A DNA stretch of 64,000 nucleotides. Source: Ga0077560 sp046330435. Its GTDB lineage: Bacteria > Actinomycetota > Thermoleophilia > Miltoncostaeales > Miltoncostaeaceae. Positions 17,225 through 25,355 of the stretch are shown in pieces. The stretch spans positions 310,001 through 374,000 of the forward strand of contig JAXLST010000006.1 in assembly GCA_046330435.1 (NCBI GenBank), given 5' to 3'. Positions within the stretch are counted from its first letter, which is position 1. Every line of letters starts with the position of its first letter. A model generated the notes under the pieces. The model was not told where the DNA came from. It saw only the letters and a program-made list of their open reading frames with translations, and did not search any database. A program made the position numbers and the translations under genes.

Positions 17225-17869
17225 TTGCGCACCACCCACCGCCCGCGCGGTGGCGCCCTCGCCCCCTGGGTGATCGCCGCCGCGACGCTCGTCGCCGGCT
17301 CGGCGATCGCCGGGAACGGCGGCGTCCACCAGGCCGCCGCCCCCGCGAAGAAGGTCGGCACGCTGTACGCCTGCGTCGCCAAGAAGACCGGCGAGATCCG
17401 CGTGACCACCAAGAAGCGCCGCTGCCCGAAGGGCCAGCGCAAGGTGTCCTGGAACGTGGTGGGTCCCGTCGGCGCGCCCGGCCCGGCCGGCCCGGCGGGG
17501 GCGGACGGCGCCCGCGGCGCGGACGGCGCCCGGGGGACCGACGGCGCCTCCGGCACGCCGGGGGTGACGGGCCCGCAGGGCCCGGCCGGCCCGCCTGGCG
17601 CGACGGGGGCCCCCGGTGCCCCGGGCGCCTCCCCGTCGGCCTGGTACCCGGACGTCGACGGCGACGGCTACGGCGACATCCTCACGCTCACCCCGGAGTT
17701 CGCGGTCGCCCAGCCGGCCGGGCACGTCGCCGATCACACCGACTGCAACGACCACGTCACGGGGATCTATCCCGGGGCGTCCGAATGGCCCGGGAACGGC
17801 GTGGACGAGGACTGCGACGGCGTCGACGCGCCGGTCACGATCATCATCACACCCTCCGCCGTTCCGTAG
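17225..17869 (+). CDS. Collagen-like exported protein with MopE-type metal-binding motif
   Basis: A 214-residue protein starting at TTG 17225 (AGGAG 11 bases upstream). Order: an Arg-rich N-terminus and hydrophobic signal/anchor (about 12-30), a Lys/Cys segment (YACVAKKTGEIRV, KKRRCPKGQ), Gly-X-Y collagen-like triplets (about 80-137, GAPGPAGPAGADGARGADG), then a single MopE-type repeat: DVDGDGYGD, HTDCNDHVTGIYPGASEWPG and NGVDEDCDG. Pfam's MopE repeat was named for copper, although the DxDxDG geometry also fits calcium. The position just after mbnP and mbnH argues for a shared metal role. Cell-surface location is inferred. Confidence 0.75.
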   Translation: MRTTHRPRGGALAPWVIAAATLVAGSAIAGNGGVHQAAAPAKKVGTLYACVAKKTGEIRVTTKKRRCPKGQRKVSWNVVGPVGAPGPAGPAGADGARGADGARGTDGASGTPGVTGPQGPAGPPGATGAPGAPGASPSAWYPDVDGDGYGDILTLTPEFAVAQPAGHVADHTDCNDHVTGIYPGASEWPGNGVDEDCDGVDAPVTIIITPSAVP

Positions 17870-18058
17870 CCGGCGCGGGATGGCGGTCCGCGGCTGGAAG
17901 AATCAGCCCGGCATGCCGAACCGCCCACCCGCCCAGCAACGCCCGCTCGCCGAACGGCGTCCCGATCTCCTGGTGGCCGCCGCCGACTGCCGTCTGGTCA
18001 TCGGCCCCGAGGACGTCCAGGTGCCGTCCAGCGCGGACGTGGCCCCCGCCAGGGCCCC

Positions 18059-20344
18059 GTGGGACAGGACCGGGCGGTCGCGTCGCTGGAACTGGGCCTG
18101 CGGCTGCGCAGCCCCGGCTACCACGTGTTCGTCGCCGGCCCGGCGGGAACGGGCCGGCGCTCGGCGGTGCGGGGGATGATGGAGCGGTTCGCGACGGGCC
18201 TGCCGGTGCCGAGCGATCTGGCCTACGTGCACCGGTTCGACGACCCGGACCGCCCGCGGCTGCTGCGACTGCCTCCGGGCGCGGGACGCCGGCTGGCGGA
18301 GCGGGTGGACGCCCTGCGCACCGCGCTCGCCACCCGGGCGCCCACCCTCGCCGACGACCCGGAGCTCGACCGGCGGCGCGAGGCGCTGCAGGAGCGGTAC
18401 GCGGCCGCCGAGGACGAGCTCATGGAGGCCCTGCGGGCGGAGCTCGGCGCCGACGGCTTCGCGCTGGTGCCGGTCGCGATGGGCCCGGGCATGGTGGTGC
18501 CCGAGGTCGCCCCCCTCCACGAGGGCAAGCCGGTTCCGCTGGAGGAGCTGCGGGAGGCGCTGGACGCAACGGCGTTCGCCGACACCGAGCGCCGCCTGGC
18601 GGGCCACGCCGCGCGGGTGCGCGACCACCTGCGCGGCGCCCGGGGCCGCCAGCGCCGGTTCGTGCGCGAGATCCAGGAGCTGGTGCGGGACGTCGGCACG
18701 GCGCTCGTGGAGGCCGCGCTGCGGGCGATCGCCGGCGACGCGGAGGGCGCGGAGGTGGAGGCCTTCCTGCGGGACGTCCGGGCGGATGCGGTGGACGCCC
18801 TGGTGGAGCTGGTGGGGCCGGGGCCCGGCACCCCCGAGATGTTCGCGCGGCGGGTGGACCGGTACCGGGTGAACGTGGTCGCCGACCGCTCCCAGCTCAC
18901 CGGCGCGCCCGTCGTGGACGAGGGCTTCCCCACCGCCCAGAACCTGGCGGGCATGGTCGAGCGGGTGCAGGACGGCCCCCTGTCGTGGCGTGCCGACGCC
19001 ACCACGATCCGGGGCGGCAGCCTGCTGCGCGCCGACGGCGGGTTCCTGCTGCTGCAGGCCGCCGACCTGCTGCAGGAGCCGGGCGCGTGGCCGCAGCTCA
19101 AGCGCGCGCTGAAGGCCGGGGTGCTGGAGCCGGGCAGCGCCGGGTCGGGCATGTGGGGGTTCCCGCGCGCCCTGGAGCCCGACCCCATCACGATCGACGT
19201 GAAGGTCGTGCTGGTGGGCGAGCGATGGGCGTACGAGCTGCTCGGCGCCGCCGACCCGGACTTCCTGCGGCTGTTCTCGGTGCGGGCCGACTTCTCGGCC
19301 GACATGCCGCGCGACGCCGGCGCGGCACGGCGGTACGCGGAGGTGATCGCCGGGATCTGCGGCGACGAGGACCTGCCCCACGCCGACGCGGGCGCCCTGG
19401 GGGCGCTCATCGAGGAGGGCGTGCGCATCGCGGGCCGGCGCACGCGGGTGTCGGCGGAGTTCTCGCGCATCGCCGACCTGCTGCGCGAGTCGTGCCTCAT
19501 CGCGCGCGACCGGGGCGCCGGCGCGGTGACCCGCGACGACGTGGAGGAGGCCCTGCGGCGCCGCGAGTACCGGCGCGGGGAGATCCCCGAGCGCATCGGC
19601 GAGGCGCTCCGCGACGGCCTGCTGATGGTCGCCACGGCCGGGGCCGCCCGGGGGCGGGTGAACGGCCTCTCGGTGCTCGACCTGGGGTACGAGGCGTTCG
19701 GCAAGCCCACCCGCATCACCGCCTCCGTGGCGCCCGGGTCCGCGGGCGTGATCAGCATCGAGCGGGAGGCCCAGCTGTCGGGCGGCGTGTACGACAAGGG
19801 CGTGCTCACCATCGGCGGGTACCTGCGCCGCCGGTACGCCGACATCGGGCCCCTGTCGCTCACTGCGAGCCTCGCGTTCGAGCAGTCCTACTCCGGGGTG
19901 GACGGTGACTCCGCGTCCATCGCGGAGGTGGTGGCGCTCATGTCGGAGCTGTCCGGACTCCCCGTGGACCAGGCCATCGCGATCACCGGCTCGATCAACC
20001 AGCACGGCGAGGCGCAGCCCGTGGGCGGCGTCAACGAGAAGCTCACCTCGTTCCACGCGCTGTGCCGCGACCGCGGCCTGGACGGCACGCACGGCGTCGT
20101 GCTGCCGGCGTCCAACGTCGAGGACCTCATGCTGCCGCCGGACCTGGTCGCGGACATCGCCGCCGGCCGCTTCCGCGTGCTGGCGGTCACCACGGTGGAG
20201 GACGCCCTGGAGATCGCCCTGGCCACGCCGATGGCGGCCGTCGACGCGGCGGCGCGGGCGACGCTGGAGGACTTCGCGGCGGCCCTGGACCGCACGGGCC
20301 AGGGGTGGCCCGGCACCTCCGGCGGGGTCCCCGGGCCGTCGTAG
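18059..20344 (+). CDS. Lon-related ATP-dependent protease (AAA_32 type), N-terminus frameshifted
   Basis: The open frame from GTG 18059 gives 761 residues. Walker A is AGPAGTGRRSAV. The C-terminal Lon proteolytic domain has the catalytic Ser in GVDGDSAS and the Lys in PVGGVNEKL. Family members begin with about 50 more residues, ending in a GQxRAxxSLxxGL segment. Those residues (ATG at 17913, including ADCRLVIGPEDVQVPSS) sit in another frame, which joins at about 18058 in a CCCC run where one base seems lost. The full gene is probably 17913-20344. It is a second Lon-type enzyme alongside canonical lon at 53536. Confidence 0.8.
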   Translation: MGQDRAVASLELGLRLRSPGYHVFVAGPAGTGRRSAVRGMMERFATGLPVPSDLAYVHRFDDPDRPRLLRLPPGAGRRLAERVDALRTALATRAPTLADDPELDRRREALQERYAAAEDELMEALRAELGADGFALVPVAMGPGMVVPEVAPLHEGKPVPLEELREALDATAFADTERRLAGHAARVRDHLRGARGRQRRFVREIQELVRDVGTALVEAALRAIAGDAEGAEVEAFLRDVRADAVDALVELVGPGPGTPEMFARRVDRYRVNVVADRSQLTGAPVVDEGFPTAQNLAGMVERVQDGPLSWRADATTIRGGSLLRADGGFLLLQAADLLQEPGAWPQLKRALKAGVLEPGSAGSGMWGFPRALEPDPITIDVKVVLVGERWAYELLGAADPDFLRLFSVRADFSADMPRDAGAARRYAEVIAGICGDEDLPHADAGALGALIEEGVRIAGRRTRVSAEFSRIADLLRESCLIARDRGAGAVTRDDVEEALRRREYRRGEIPERIGEALRDGLLMVATAGAARGRVNGLSVLDLGYEAFGKPTRITASVAPGSAGVISIEREAQLSGGVYDKGVLTIGGYLRRRYADIGPLSLTASLAFEQSYSGVDGDSASIAEVVALMSELSGLPVDQAIAITGSINQHGEAQPVGGVNEKLTSFHALCRDRGLDGTHGVVLPASNVEDLMLPPDLVADIAAGRFRVLAVTTVEDALEIALATPMAAVDAAARATLEDFAAALDRTGQGWPGTSGGVPGPS

Positions 20345-20346
20345 CC

Positions 20347-20943
20347 TCAGATCCCCGGCGTCATCTCCCCCGCCGGGATCGCGATGTCCAGGACGTTCTC
20401 CGGCGGTGCCAGCGGGCAGCTCCAGCGCGGGTCGTACGCGCAGGACGGGTTGTAGGCGTAGTTGAAGTCCAGGACCAGGGCCCCGTCCCGGCCGACGCCG
20501 AGGTCCGCGCCCTTCACCGTGTCCAGCAGGTACCGGCCGCCGCCGTAGACGTCCTCCCCCGCCAGGGCGTCGCGGAACGGCAGGAACAGCCCGCCGCCGT
20601 AGCCCTCGAGCCAGAACACCGCCAGGCGGGCCTCGGTGCCCGCGATGACCGGCGACACGAACCCCACCCGCCGGAAGCGGGTGGGCTCGCCGGTGCTGGT
20701 GGGGATCACCAGCTCCGGGCCGTCGGGCTCCGGCTCCAGGTGCGCGGTGACGCGCAGCTCCGGGTCGTGGCGGAAGTACGGCAGCCCCGTGAACGCGTCC
20801 CGGTCGTCACGGGTGAGCGGGCTCTCCGGGTGCTCCGCGAACAGCCGGTCCTTCGCCTCCCGGAAGGCGGCGAGCGTGCCGGGGTCGCCGTCCCCGGCGC
20901 GGGCGCCGGCGTACATCGCGGCGACGCGCCGCTTCCAGTCCAT
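20347..20943 (-). CDS. DUF1684-family protein
   Basis: A 198-residue protein. The family signature is the C-terminal block LDFNYAYNPSCAYDPRWSCPLAPPENVL, which I recognise as DUF1684. The N-terminal part begins MDWKRRVAAMYA, and the middle contains FWLEGYGGGLFLPFRDALAG. The function of the family is not established. The start is ATG at 20943, with CTGGAGCTC placing a GGAG 6 bases upstream. It faces the Lon-like gene tail to tail, with 2 bp between the stops. Confidence 0.8.
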   Translation of the reverse strand: MDWKRRVAAMYAGARAGDGDPGTLAAFREAKDRLFAEHPESPLTRDDRDAFTGLPYFRHDPELRVTAHLEPEPDGPELVIPTSTGEPTRFRRVGFVSPVIAGTEARLAVFWLEGYGGGLFLPFRDALAGEDVYGGGRYLLDTVKGADLGVGRDGALVLDFNYAYNPSCAYDPRWSCPLAPPENVLDIAIPAGEMTPGI

Positions 20944-21035
20944 GAGCTCCAGGGGCCACCCCACCGGATGAGCGTACCCCGCGGGACGGCCGCGGCACCC
21001 GGTCTTGCATCCGCGGCGGCGGCCGTGCAGAAGAT

Positions 21036-21053
21036 GGGCCGTCCAAACGGCCC
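21036..21053 (+). promoter_or_regulatory. Hairpin in leader of the RAM-trp operon
   Basis: GGGCCGT (21036-21042) pairs perfectly with ACGGCCC (21047-21053) across a CCAA loop, about 35 bp upstream of the RAM-domain gene. No leader peptide with Trp codons is visible, so classical attenuation is not supported. Confidence 0.35.
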
Positions 21054-21087
21054 GGGGACGGGGCCACCACGTCCGGGAGGGGGGAAC

Positions 21088-21330
21088 ATGGTCACCGCGA
21101 TCGTGCTCATGAACGTCGAGGGCGGGCAGGTCGCCCGTATCGCCCGGGAGATCGGGCAGATCCCGGACGTCACCGAGGTGCTGTCCACCGCGGGCGCGTA
21201 CGACCTGGTCGCCAAGGTCCAGGTGCAGGAGTACGAGCACATGTCGGAGGTCATCACCGAGCGGCTGCAGGGCGTCGAGGGGATCATCAACACCGAGACG
21301 CTGATGGCCTTCCACACCTACAAGTTCTGA
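21088..21330 (+). CDS. Stand-alone Lrp/AsnC RAM-domain protein
   Basis: An 80-residue protein consisting only of the alpha-beta ligand-binding (RAM) domain of Lrp/AsnC regulators, without a DNA-binding helix-turn-helix. It reads MVTAIVLMNVEGGQ, then EIGQIPDVTEVLSTAGAYDLVAKV and ERLQGVEGIINTETLMAF, the classic betaalphabetabetaalphabeta pattern. Stand-alone RAM proteins bind amino acids and act as effector sensors or partner subunits. It is the first gene of an operon with trpD (13 bp gap), trpC and trpF, so sensing of tryptophan or an intermediate is a reasonable inference. GGAGGGGGG precedes the ATG. Confidence 0.85.
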   Translation: MVTAIVLMNVEGGQVARIAREIGQIPDVTEVLSTAGAYDLVAKVQVQEYEHMSEVITERLQGVEGIINTETLMAFHTYKF

Positions 21331-21343
21331 GAGGGGGCGGCGG

Positions 21344-22381
21344 ATGAGCACCGGCGCACAGGTCACCCGCAACGCCCTGGGGAAGCTCACGCAGAACCAG
21401 GATCTCTCCGAGCGGGAGATCTTCGACTTCATCGAGGCGATGCGCGACGACGAGGTCACCGAGGCGCAGATCGCCGGGTGGCTGGTGGCCCTGCTGATGA
21501 AGGGCCCGAGCATCGACGAGGTCACCTACATCACCCGGGCGATGCGGGCGAACTGCGTGCAGATCCAGCCGAAGGTCGACGGCGACCTGGTGGACATGTG
21601 CGGCACCGGCGGCGGCCTCACCACCTTCAACGTCAGCTCCGCGAACTCCCTGGTGTGCGCGGCGGCCGGCGCGAAGGTCGCCAAGCACGGCAGCCGCTCG
21701 ATCTCCTCGTCCTCGGGCAGCGCCGACGCGCTGGAGGCGATGGGCATCAAGGTGGAGCTCGCCCCGGAGCAGGGCGAGCGGCTCATCGAGCGCGTGGGCT
21801 GGAGCTTCCTGTACGCGCCGAGCTTCCACCCGCTGATGCTCAAGGTGTTCTTCCCCGAGCAGGCCCTCGGCATCAAGACGATCTTCTTCACGATCATCGG
21901 CCCGCTCATCAACCCGGCCGGCGCCCCGCGGCACCTGCTGGGCGTCTACCGCCCGGAGCTGGTTGGCATGGTGGCCGAGGTGGTCGCGCAGCTCGGCATG
22001 AAGCACGTGCTCGTGGTGCACGGCATGGACGGCCTGGACGAGATGTCGATCCTTGGCCGCACCAGCGTGGCCGAGGTGAAGGGCGACCAGATCACCAAGT
22101 ACGAGGTGTCGCCGGAGGACCTGGGCCTGTCCCGCTGCTCCCTGGAGGACGTGCAGGGCGGCTCGCCGCAGTTCAACGGCGAGACGATCCGCGGCATCTT
22201 CGCCGGCCAGGACACCGGCCCGCGCCGGGACTTCCTGCTGCTCAACAGCGCCTTCGCGCTGTACGTGGCCGGGCAGGCGGACAGCCCCGAGAAGGGCCTG
22301 GAGCTGGCGCGCGAGACGATCGATTCGGGTGCGGCGCTGCGCAAGCTCGAGGAGGTCGCCGCCGCGTCCCAGGAGGTGTGA
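21344..22381 (+). CDS. trpD: Anthranilate phosphoribosyltransferase, divergent
   Basis: A 345-residue enzyme that joins PRPP and anthranilate in tryptophan synthesis. Recognisable motifs include CGTGGGLTTFNVSS (canonically GTGGDxxxTFNIS), AKHGSRSISSSSGSADALEAMG (canonically KHGNR...GSADVLEALG) and TIIGPLINPAGAPRHLLGVYRPEL. Two conserved positions differ from the family as I know it: D to G in the PRPP loop and N to S in KHGN. The start is ATG at 21344, 13 bp after the RAM-domain stop. A paralogue with altered specificity is possible, since trpA, trpB and trpE are not here. Confidence 0.85.
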   Translation: MSTGAQVTRNALGKLTQNQDLSEREIFDFIEAMRDDEVTEAQIAGWLVALLMKGPSIDEVTYITRAMRANCVQIQPKVDGDLVDMCGTGGGLTTFNVSSANSLVCAAAGAKVAKHGSRSISSSSGSADALEAMGIKVELAPEQGERLIERVGWSFLYAPSFHPLMLKVFFPEQALGIKTIFFTIIGPLINPAGAPRHLLGVYRPELVGMVAEVVAQLGMKHVLVVHGMDGLDEMSILGRTSVAEVKGDQITKYEVSPEDLGLSRCSLEDVQGGSPQFNGETIRGIFAGQDTGPRRDFLLLNSAFALYVAGQADSPEKGLELARETIDSGAALRKLEEVAAASQEV

Positions 22382-22385
22382 CCGC

Positions 22386-23105
22386 GTGAGCGGGCCGGCG
22401 GCGGCCGGGCTGGTCGCGTCCATCCGCCGCCGGCAGGCCGAGGGCCGCCTGCCGGTCCTGGCCGAGATCAAGGTGCGGTCGCCCAAGGAGGGCGACCTCC
22501 TGCGCGGCCGCACCCCCGAGGACCTCGCCCGCATCTACGGGTCGCTGCCGGTGGCGGGCGTCTCGGTGGTCACCGAGCCGCACGACTTCGGCGGCGACCT
22601 GGACATCGTGCGGCGCATCCGGCCCCTGGTGGACGTGCCGATCCTGCGCAAGGACTTCCCCCGCGGCCCGGACGACATGCGCGCCTCCCGCGAGGCGGGC
22701 GTCCAGATCGTCCTGCTCACCGTGAACATGCTGGGCGACGCGATCGGCCCACTGCACGAGGCGGCGCACGCCGAGGGGCTGGAGACGCTGGTGGAGGTGC
22801 ACGAGCCGGCCGACCTGGCGCGGGTCGCCGAGCTGGGGCTGCGGCCGGACGTCCTGGGCGTGAACAACCGGGACATCCGCATCGGCGAGACCGACGCGGG
22901 CGACGTGGGCCGCACCGAGCGGCTGGTCGCCGCGTTCCCGCCGGGGGCCGTGGTGCTGTCGGAGAGCGCCATCGCCGGCCCGGACGACGCCCGGCGCGCC
23001 CGCGACGCCGGTGCCGACGCGGTGCTGGTGGGCACCGCCATCCTCACCGCCCCCGACACCCGGGCGATGATCGAGTCCCTGGTCGGGGTGGGCTGGCCGG
23101 GGTGA
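22386..23105 (+). CDS. trpC: Indole-3-glycerol-phosphate synthase, divergent
   Basis: A 239-residue (beta/alpha)8 barrel, about 15-30 residues shorter than typical IGPS. Conserved motifs: LAEIKVRSPKEGDL (canonically AEIKKASPSKG), VPILRKDFPRG with the catalytic Lys, LETLVEVHE with the catalytic Glu, DVLGVNNRDI and VLSESAIAG (canonically SESGI), then DAVLVGTAIL. The starts of the other two genes in the set overlap or abut: GTG at 22386 follows AGGAGG after the trpD stop, and the trpF GTG overlaps the trpC stop. Less likely, an archaeal-like paralogue with a different role. Confidence 0.85.
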   Translation: MSGPAAAGLVASIRRRQAEGRLPVLAEIKVRSPKEGDLLRGRTPEDLARIYGSLPVAGVSVVTEPHDFGGDLDIVRRIRPLVDVPILRKDFPRGPDDMRASREAGVQIVLLTVNMLGDAIGPLHEAAHAEGLETLVEVHEPADLARVAELGLRPDVLGVNNRDIRIGETDAGDVGRTERLVAAFPPGAVVLSESAIAGPDDARRARDAGADAVLVGTAILTAPDTRAMIESLVGVGWPG

Positions 23106-23761
23106 GCCTGGTGAAGATCTGCGGCATGACCCGCCCGGAGGAGGTCGCCGCGGCGGTCGCCGCCGGCGCGGACCGCCTGGGGTTCGTGGTCGAGTATCCG
23201 CAGGACAACCCCTGGAACCTCTCCCGGGCGGAGGCCCGCGTGCTCATGTCGGCCGTGCCGCCGGGGGTGCTGCGGGTGGCCGTGGTGGGCGGCGACGCGG
23301 AGGCCATCCTCGGCATCGTCCGGGACCTGGCACCCGGCATGGTGCAGATCCACGACGACGGGCCGGCGGAGGTGGTGGCGGCCGTCGCCGCCACGGGCGT
23401 CCCGGTGGTCAAGGCGCTCCGCATCGACGTGGACGCCCCCGACCCGGATCCGGACCATTGGATCGCGCTGGGCCGGTCGTTCGCCGCCGCGGGCGCGGCC
23501 GAACTGCTGGTGGACTCCAAGTCCTCCTCCCGCCCCGCCGGAACCGGCGTGGCCGTGGACCGGGCGTTCGTCCGGCGCGTCGTCCGGGGGGTCGGCGTCC
23601 CGGTGGTCCTCGCCGGGGGGCTCACCCCCGGCAACGTCGCCGAGACCGTCCGGGAGGTCCGGCCGGCGGTCGTCGACGTCATCTCGGGCGTGGAGGGGCC
23701 GGGTCACGTCAAGGACCCGGCCCTCATGGCGGCCTTCGTGGCCGCCGTCCGCGGCGCCTGA
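23102..23761 (+). CDS. trpF: Phosphoribosylanthranilate isomerase, divergent
   Basis: A 219-residue barrel enzyme that isomerises phosphoribosylanthranilate. The catalytic Cys7 is in VKICGMTRPEE and the acidic residue in ELLVDSKSSSRPAGTGVAVD. The C-terminal phosphate loops are VPVVLAGGLTPGNVAETV and VDVISGVEGPG. The usual SxR segment after GF is replaced by EYPQDNPWN. The start is GTG at 23102, overlapping the trpC stop (GTGA). A degraded copy of its C-terminal half lies at 24213-24540. Confidence 0.85.
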   Translation: MSLVKICGMTRPEEVAAAVAAGADRLGFVVEYPQDNPWNLSRAEARVLMSAVPPGVLRVAVVGGDAEAILGIVRDLAPGMVQIHDDGPAEVVAAVAATGVPVVKALRIDVDAPDPDPDHWIALGRSFAAAGAAELLVDSKSSSRPAGTGVAVDRAFVRRVVRGVGVPVVLAGGLTPGNVAETVREVRPAVVDVISGVEGPGHVKDPALMAAFVAAVRGA

Positions 23762-23847
23762 CGCCGTCACGGGGGAACCGGCCGGCCCGGCCCTTACACA
23801 TGCTGTTGCTATCCTGATTTTCAGTTCATCTATCAGGGAGGCGACCA

Positions 23848-24192
23848 ATGCCGATGCTCGAGCTGATCCTGGCCACCACCATCGCCGCCGGCGGAGCCGG
23901 GGCCGTGGGCGCGACGGCGGGCGCATCCCCCTCCCCGGTCCTGAGCCCGCGGGTTCGCGCGGCGGAGTCGGCGCGCGCCCCGGTCACGCGGGCCCGGGCG
24001 TCGCAGGTCGCCCGCCGCTTCGTTGAGCGGCGGTTCGGGCAGCCGGCGCGGGTGACCGGCGCCGAGCGCGAGGACGACTTCGGCGCGCGGTGGGAGATCG
24101 AGGTGACCCGCCGCGACGGTGCCGAGTTCGACGTGTACGTCAGCCCCCGCGGCACGGTGATCCGCCTCGTCCGGACCCCGCCCGGCGGCTGA
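23848..24192 (+). CDS. Small exported PepSY-like protein
   Basis: A 114-residue protein. The N-terminus (LELILATTIAAGGAGAVGA) is a signal peptide. After it, ARASQVARRFVERRFGQPARVTGAERED and WEIEVTRRDGAEFDVYVSPRGTVI fit a single PepSY-type domain (helix followed by strands ending in a V-x-x-D/N-G-x-V/I-like turn). PepSY domains are often inhibitory or chaperone-like for secreted proteases. AGGGAGG precedes the ATG. An AT-rich patch with an extended -10 (TGCTATCCT at 23807-23815) lies 33 bases upstream. It sits between trpF and a partial duplicate of trpF. Confidence 0.65.
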   Translation: MPMLELILATTIAAGGAGAVGATAGASPSPVLSPRVRAAESARAPVTRARASQVARRFVERRFGQPARVTGAEREDDFGARWEIEVTRRDGAEFDVYVSPRGTVIRLVRTPPGG

Positions 24193-24212
24193 CGCCCGGC
24201 CCCCGGCGCCCC

Positions 24213-24540
24213 GCGTCCGACCGGACCCCGAGCACCGGATCGCACCGGGCCGGTCGGACGCCGCCGCCGGTGCCGCCGAGCCGCTCGTGGACTCCGGGTC
24301 GTCGTCCCGGCCGGCCGGCACGGGGGTGGCGGTGGACCGGGCGCTCGTCCGCCGCGCGGTGGAGGCCGTGGGCGTCCCCGTGGTCCTCGGGGGCGGCCCG
24401 AACCGCGCCAACGTCGCCGAGACCGTCCGGGACGCGCGGCCCGCGGTGATCGACGTGATCTCCGGCGTGGAGGGGCCGGGTCACGTCGAGGACCCGGCCC
24501 TCATGGCGGCCTTCGTGGCCGCCGACCGCGACGCCCTGAC
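24213..24540 (+). pseudogene. Partial degraded copy of trpF (C-terminal half)
   Basis: This stretch is a second, diverged copy of trpF bases about 23434-23757. From GTG 24287 one frame reads VDSGSSSRPAGTGVAVDRAL, VPVVLGGGPNRANVAETVRD and VIDVISGVEGPGHVEDPALM, matching trpF residues for the last about 90 positions. The 5' part (24213-24286) aligns to trpF only with small indels. It has no start, no catalytic Cys and no N-terminal half, and it reads through into TAQAQSGPT before stopping. It represents a duplication of trpF with the PepSY-like gene now between the two copies. Confidence 0.75.
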
Positions 24541-24543
24541 CGC

Positions 24544-25236
24544 TCAGGCGCAGAGCGGCCCCACGTAGGAGGTCAGGGAGGTGTAGGCGCCGGCGAGGTC
24601 CGCCTCGTCCGCGGGGTTCGCGATCCTCCGGAGCGCGTCGCTCACACCCGGAGGCGGGCCGTTGAGCAGCCCCTCCAGCTCGGCCGTGAGTTCCTGAGGA
24701 GCGAAGTCCGCGCTCGTGCGGTACGTGAGCACCTCGCGGTACACGCGGCACAGCTCGGTGCGGGTGGCGGCCTCCTGTGCGGCCGTGCGCGTGAGGAACC
24801 GGGAGTTCACCCAGCCGCGCGAGCCGCCGCCGTATTCGACCTCCCACCACACGGCGCCGTCGGACAGGACCTGGCAGCGGGCGGGGTCGTTGACCGTGCT
24901 CACGGCCGTCCCGGCGGGCAGCAGCCCGGTCTGCGCGCTGGCGGCGCCCGCGTCGGCATGCACCACGAGCCCGCCGTCGGGGTCGTCGGCGGGGAGGTCG
25001 GCGACGGTGTAGTCCAGGCCGTTGCCGTCCTCCGCGGGGGTGCACGCGGCGCCGGCGGCGGTCTCTGTCGCGGGCGACGTCCCGGTGGGGCCGGGGGTGT
25101 TGGCCGCGACGGTGACCGTCGTGGCGGTCGCCGCCGGCCGCGCCGAGTCATCCGAGCCGCCGCAGCCGGCGACGGCGAGCGCGGCGGCCGCGAGGAGGAT
25201 CGCGGGCAGCGCGGGGCGGGCGGGGCGGACGCGCAT
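24544..25236 (-). CDS. Lipoprotein with SH3-like domain
   Basis: A 230-residue protein. The start ATG at 25236 leads into a hydrophobic segment and the lipobox LAVAGC, followed by a Ser/Thr/Pro-rich linker. The middle (about 80-150) looks like a bacterial SH3 domain: GGLVVHADAGAASAQTGLLPAGTAVSTV, WWEVEYGGGSRGWVNSRFLT. The C-terminal 80 residues form an alpha-helical region of unknown function with two Cys. It is probably anchored at the outer face of the membrane. A strong hairpin (25321-25345) separates it from the upstream minus-strand gene. Confidence 0.75.
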   Translation of the reverse strand: MRVRPARPALPAILLAAAALAVAGCGGSDDSARPAATATTVTVAANTPGPTGTSPATETAAGAACTPAEDGNGLDYTVADLPADDPDGGLVVHADAGAASAQTGLLPAGTAVSTVNDPARCQVLSDGAVWWEVEYGGGSRGWVNSRFLTRTAAQEAATRTELCRVYREVLTYRTSADFAPQELTAELEGLLNGPPPGVSDALRRIANPADEADLAGAYTSLTSYVGPLCA

Positions 25237-25320
25237 GGGGCTGGCCTTCCGACGGGATCCGCGGGACCGCGGGCGGTCCATCTGCGCACCGTCCGGGTCC
25301 CGGCGTCAAGTGCCGGGGCG

Positions 25321-25345
25321 GGGGCGCGCCGTGACGGCGCGCCCC
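25321..25345 (-). terminator. Stem-loop downstream of the CU044_5270-family gene
   Basis: A perfect 11-bp stem (25321-25331 with 25335-25345) and a TGA loop, just 3' of the stop at 25356 on the minus strand. Very GC-rich, with no T-tail. Confidence 0.55.
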
Positions 25346-25355
25346 GCCAGCCAGG

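Noticed and set aside
21001..21087. trp attenuator with leader peptide
   Set aside because: No short ORF with tandem Trp codons precedes the trp operon; only a small hairpin is present.
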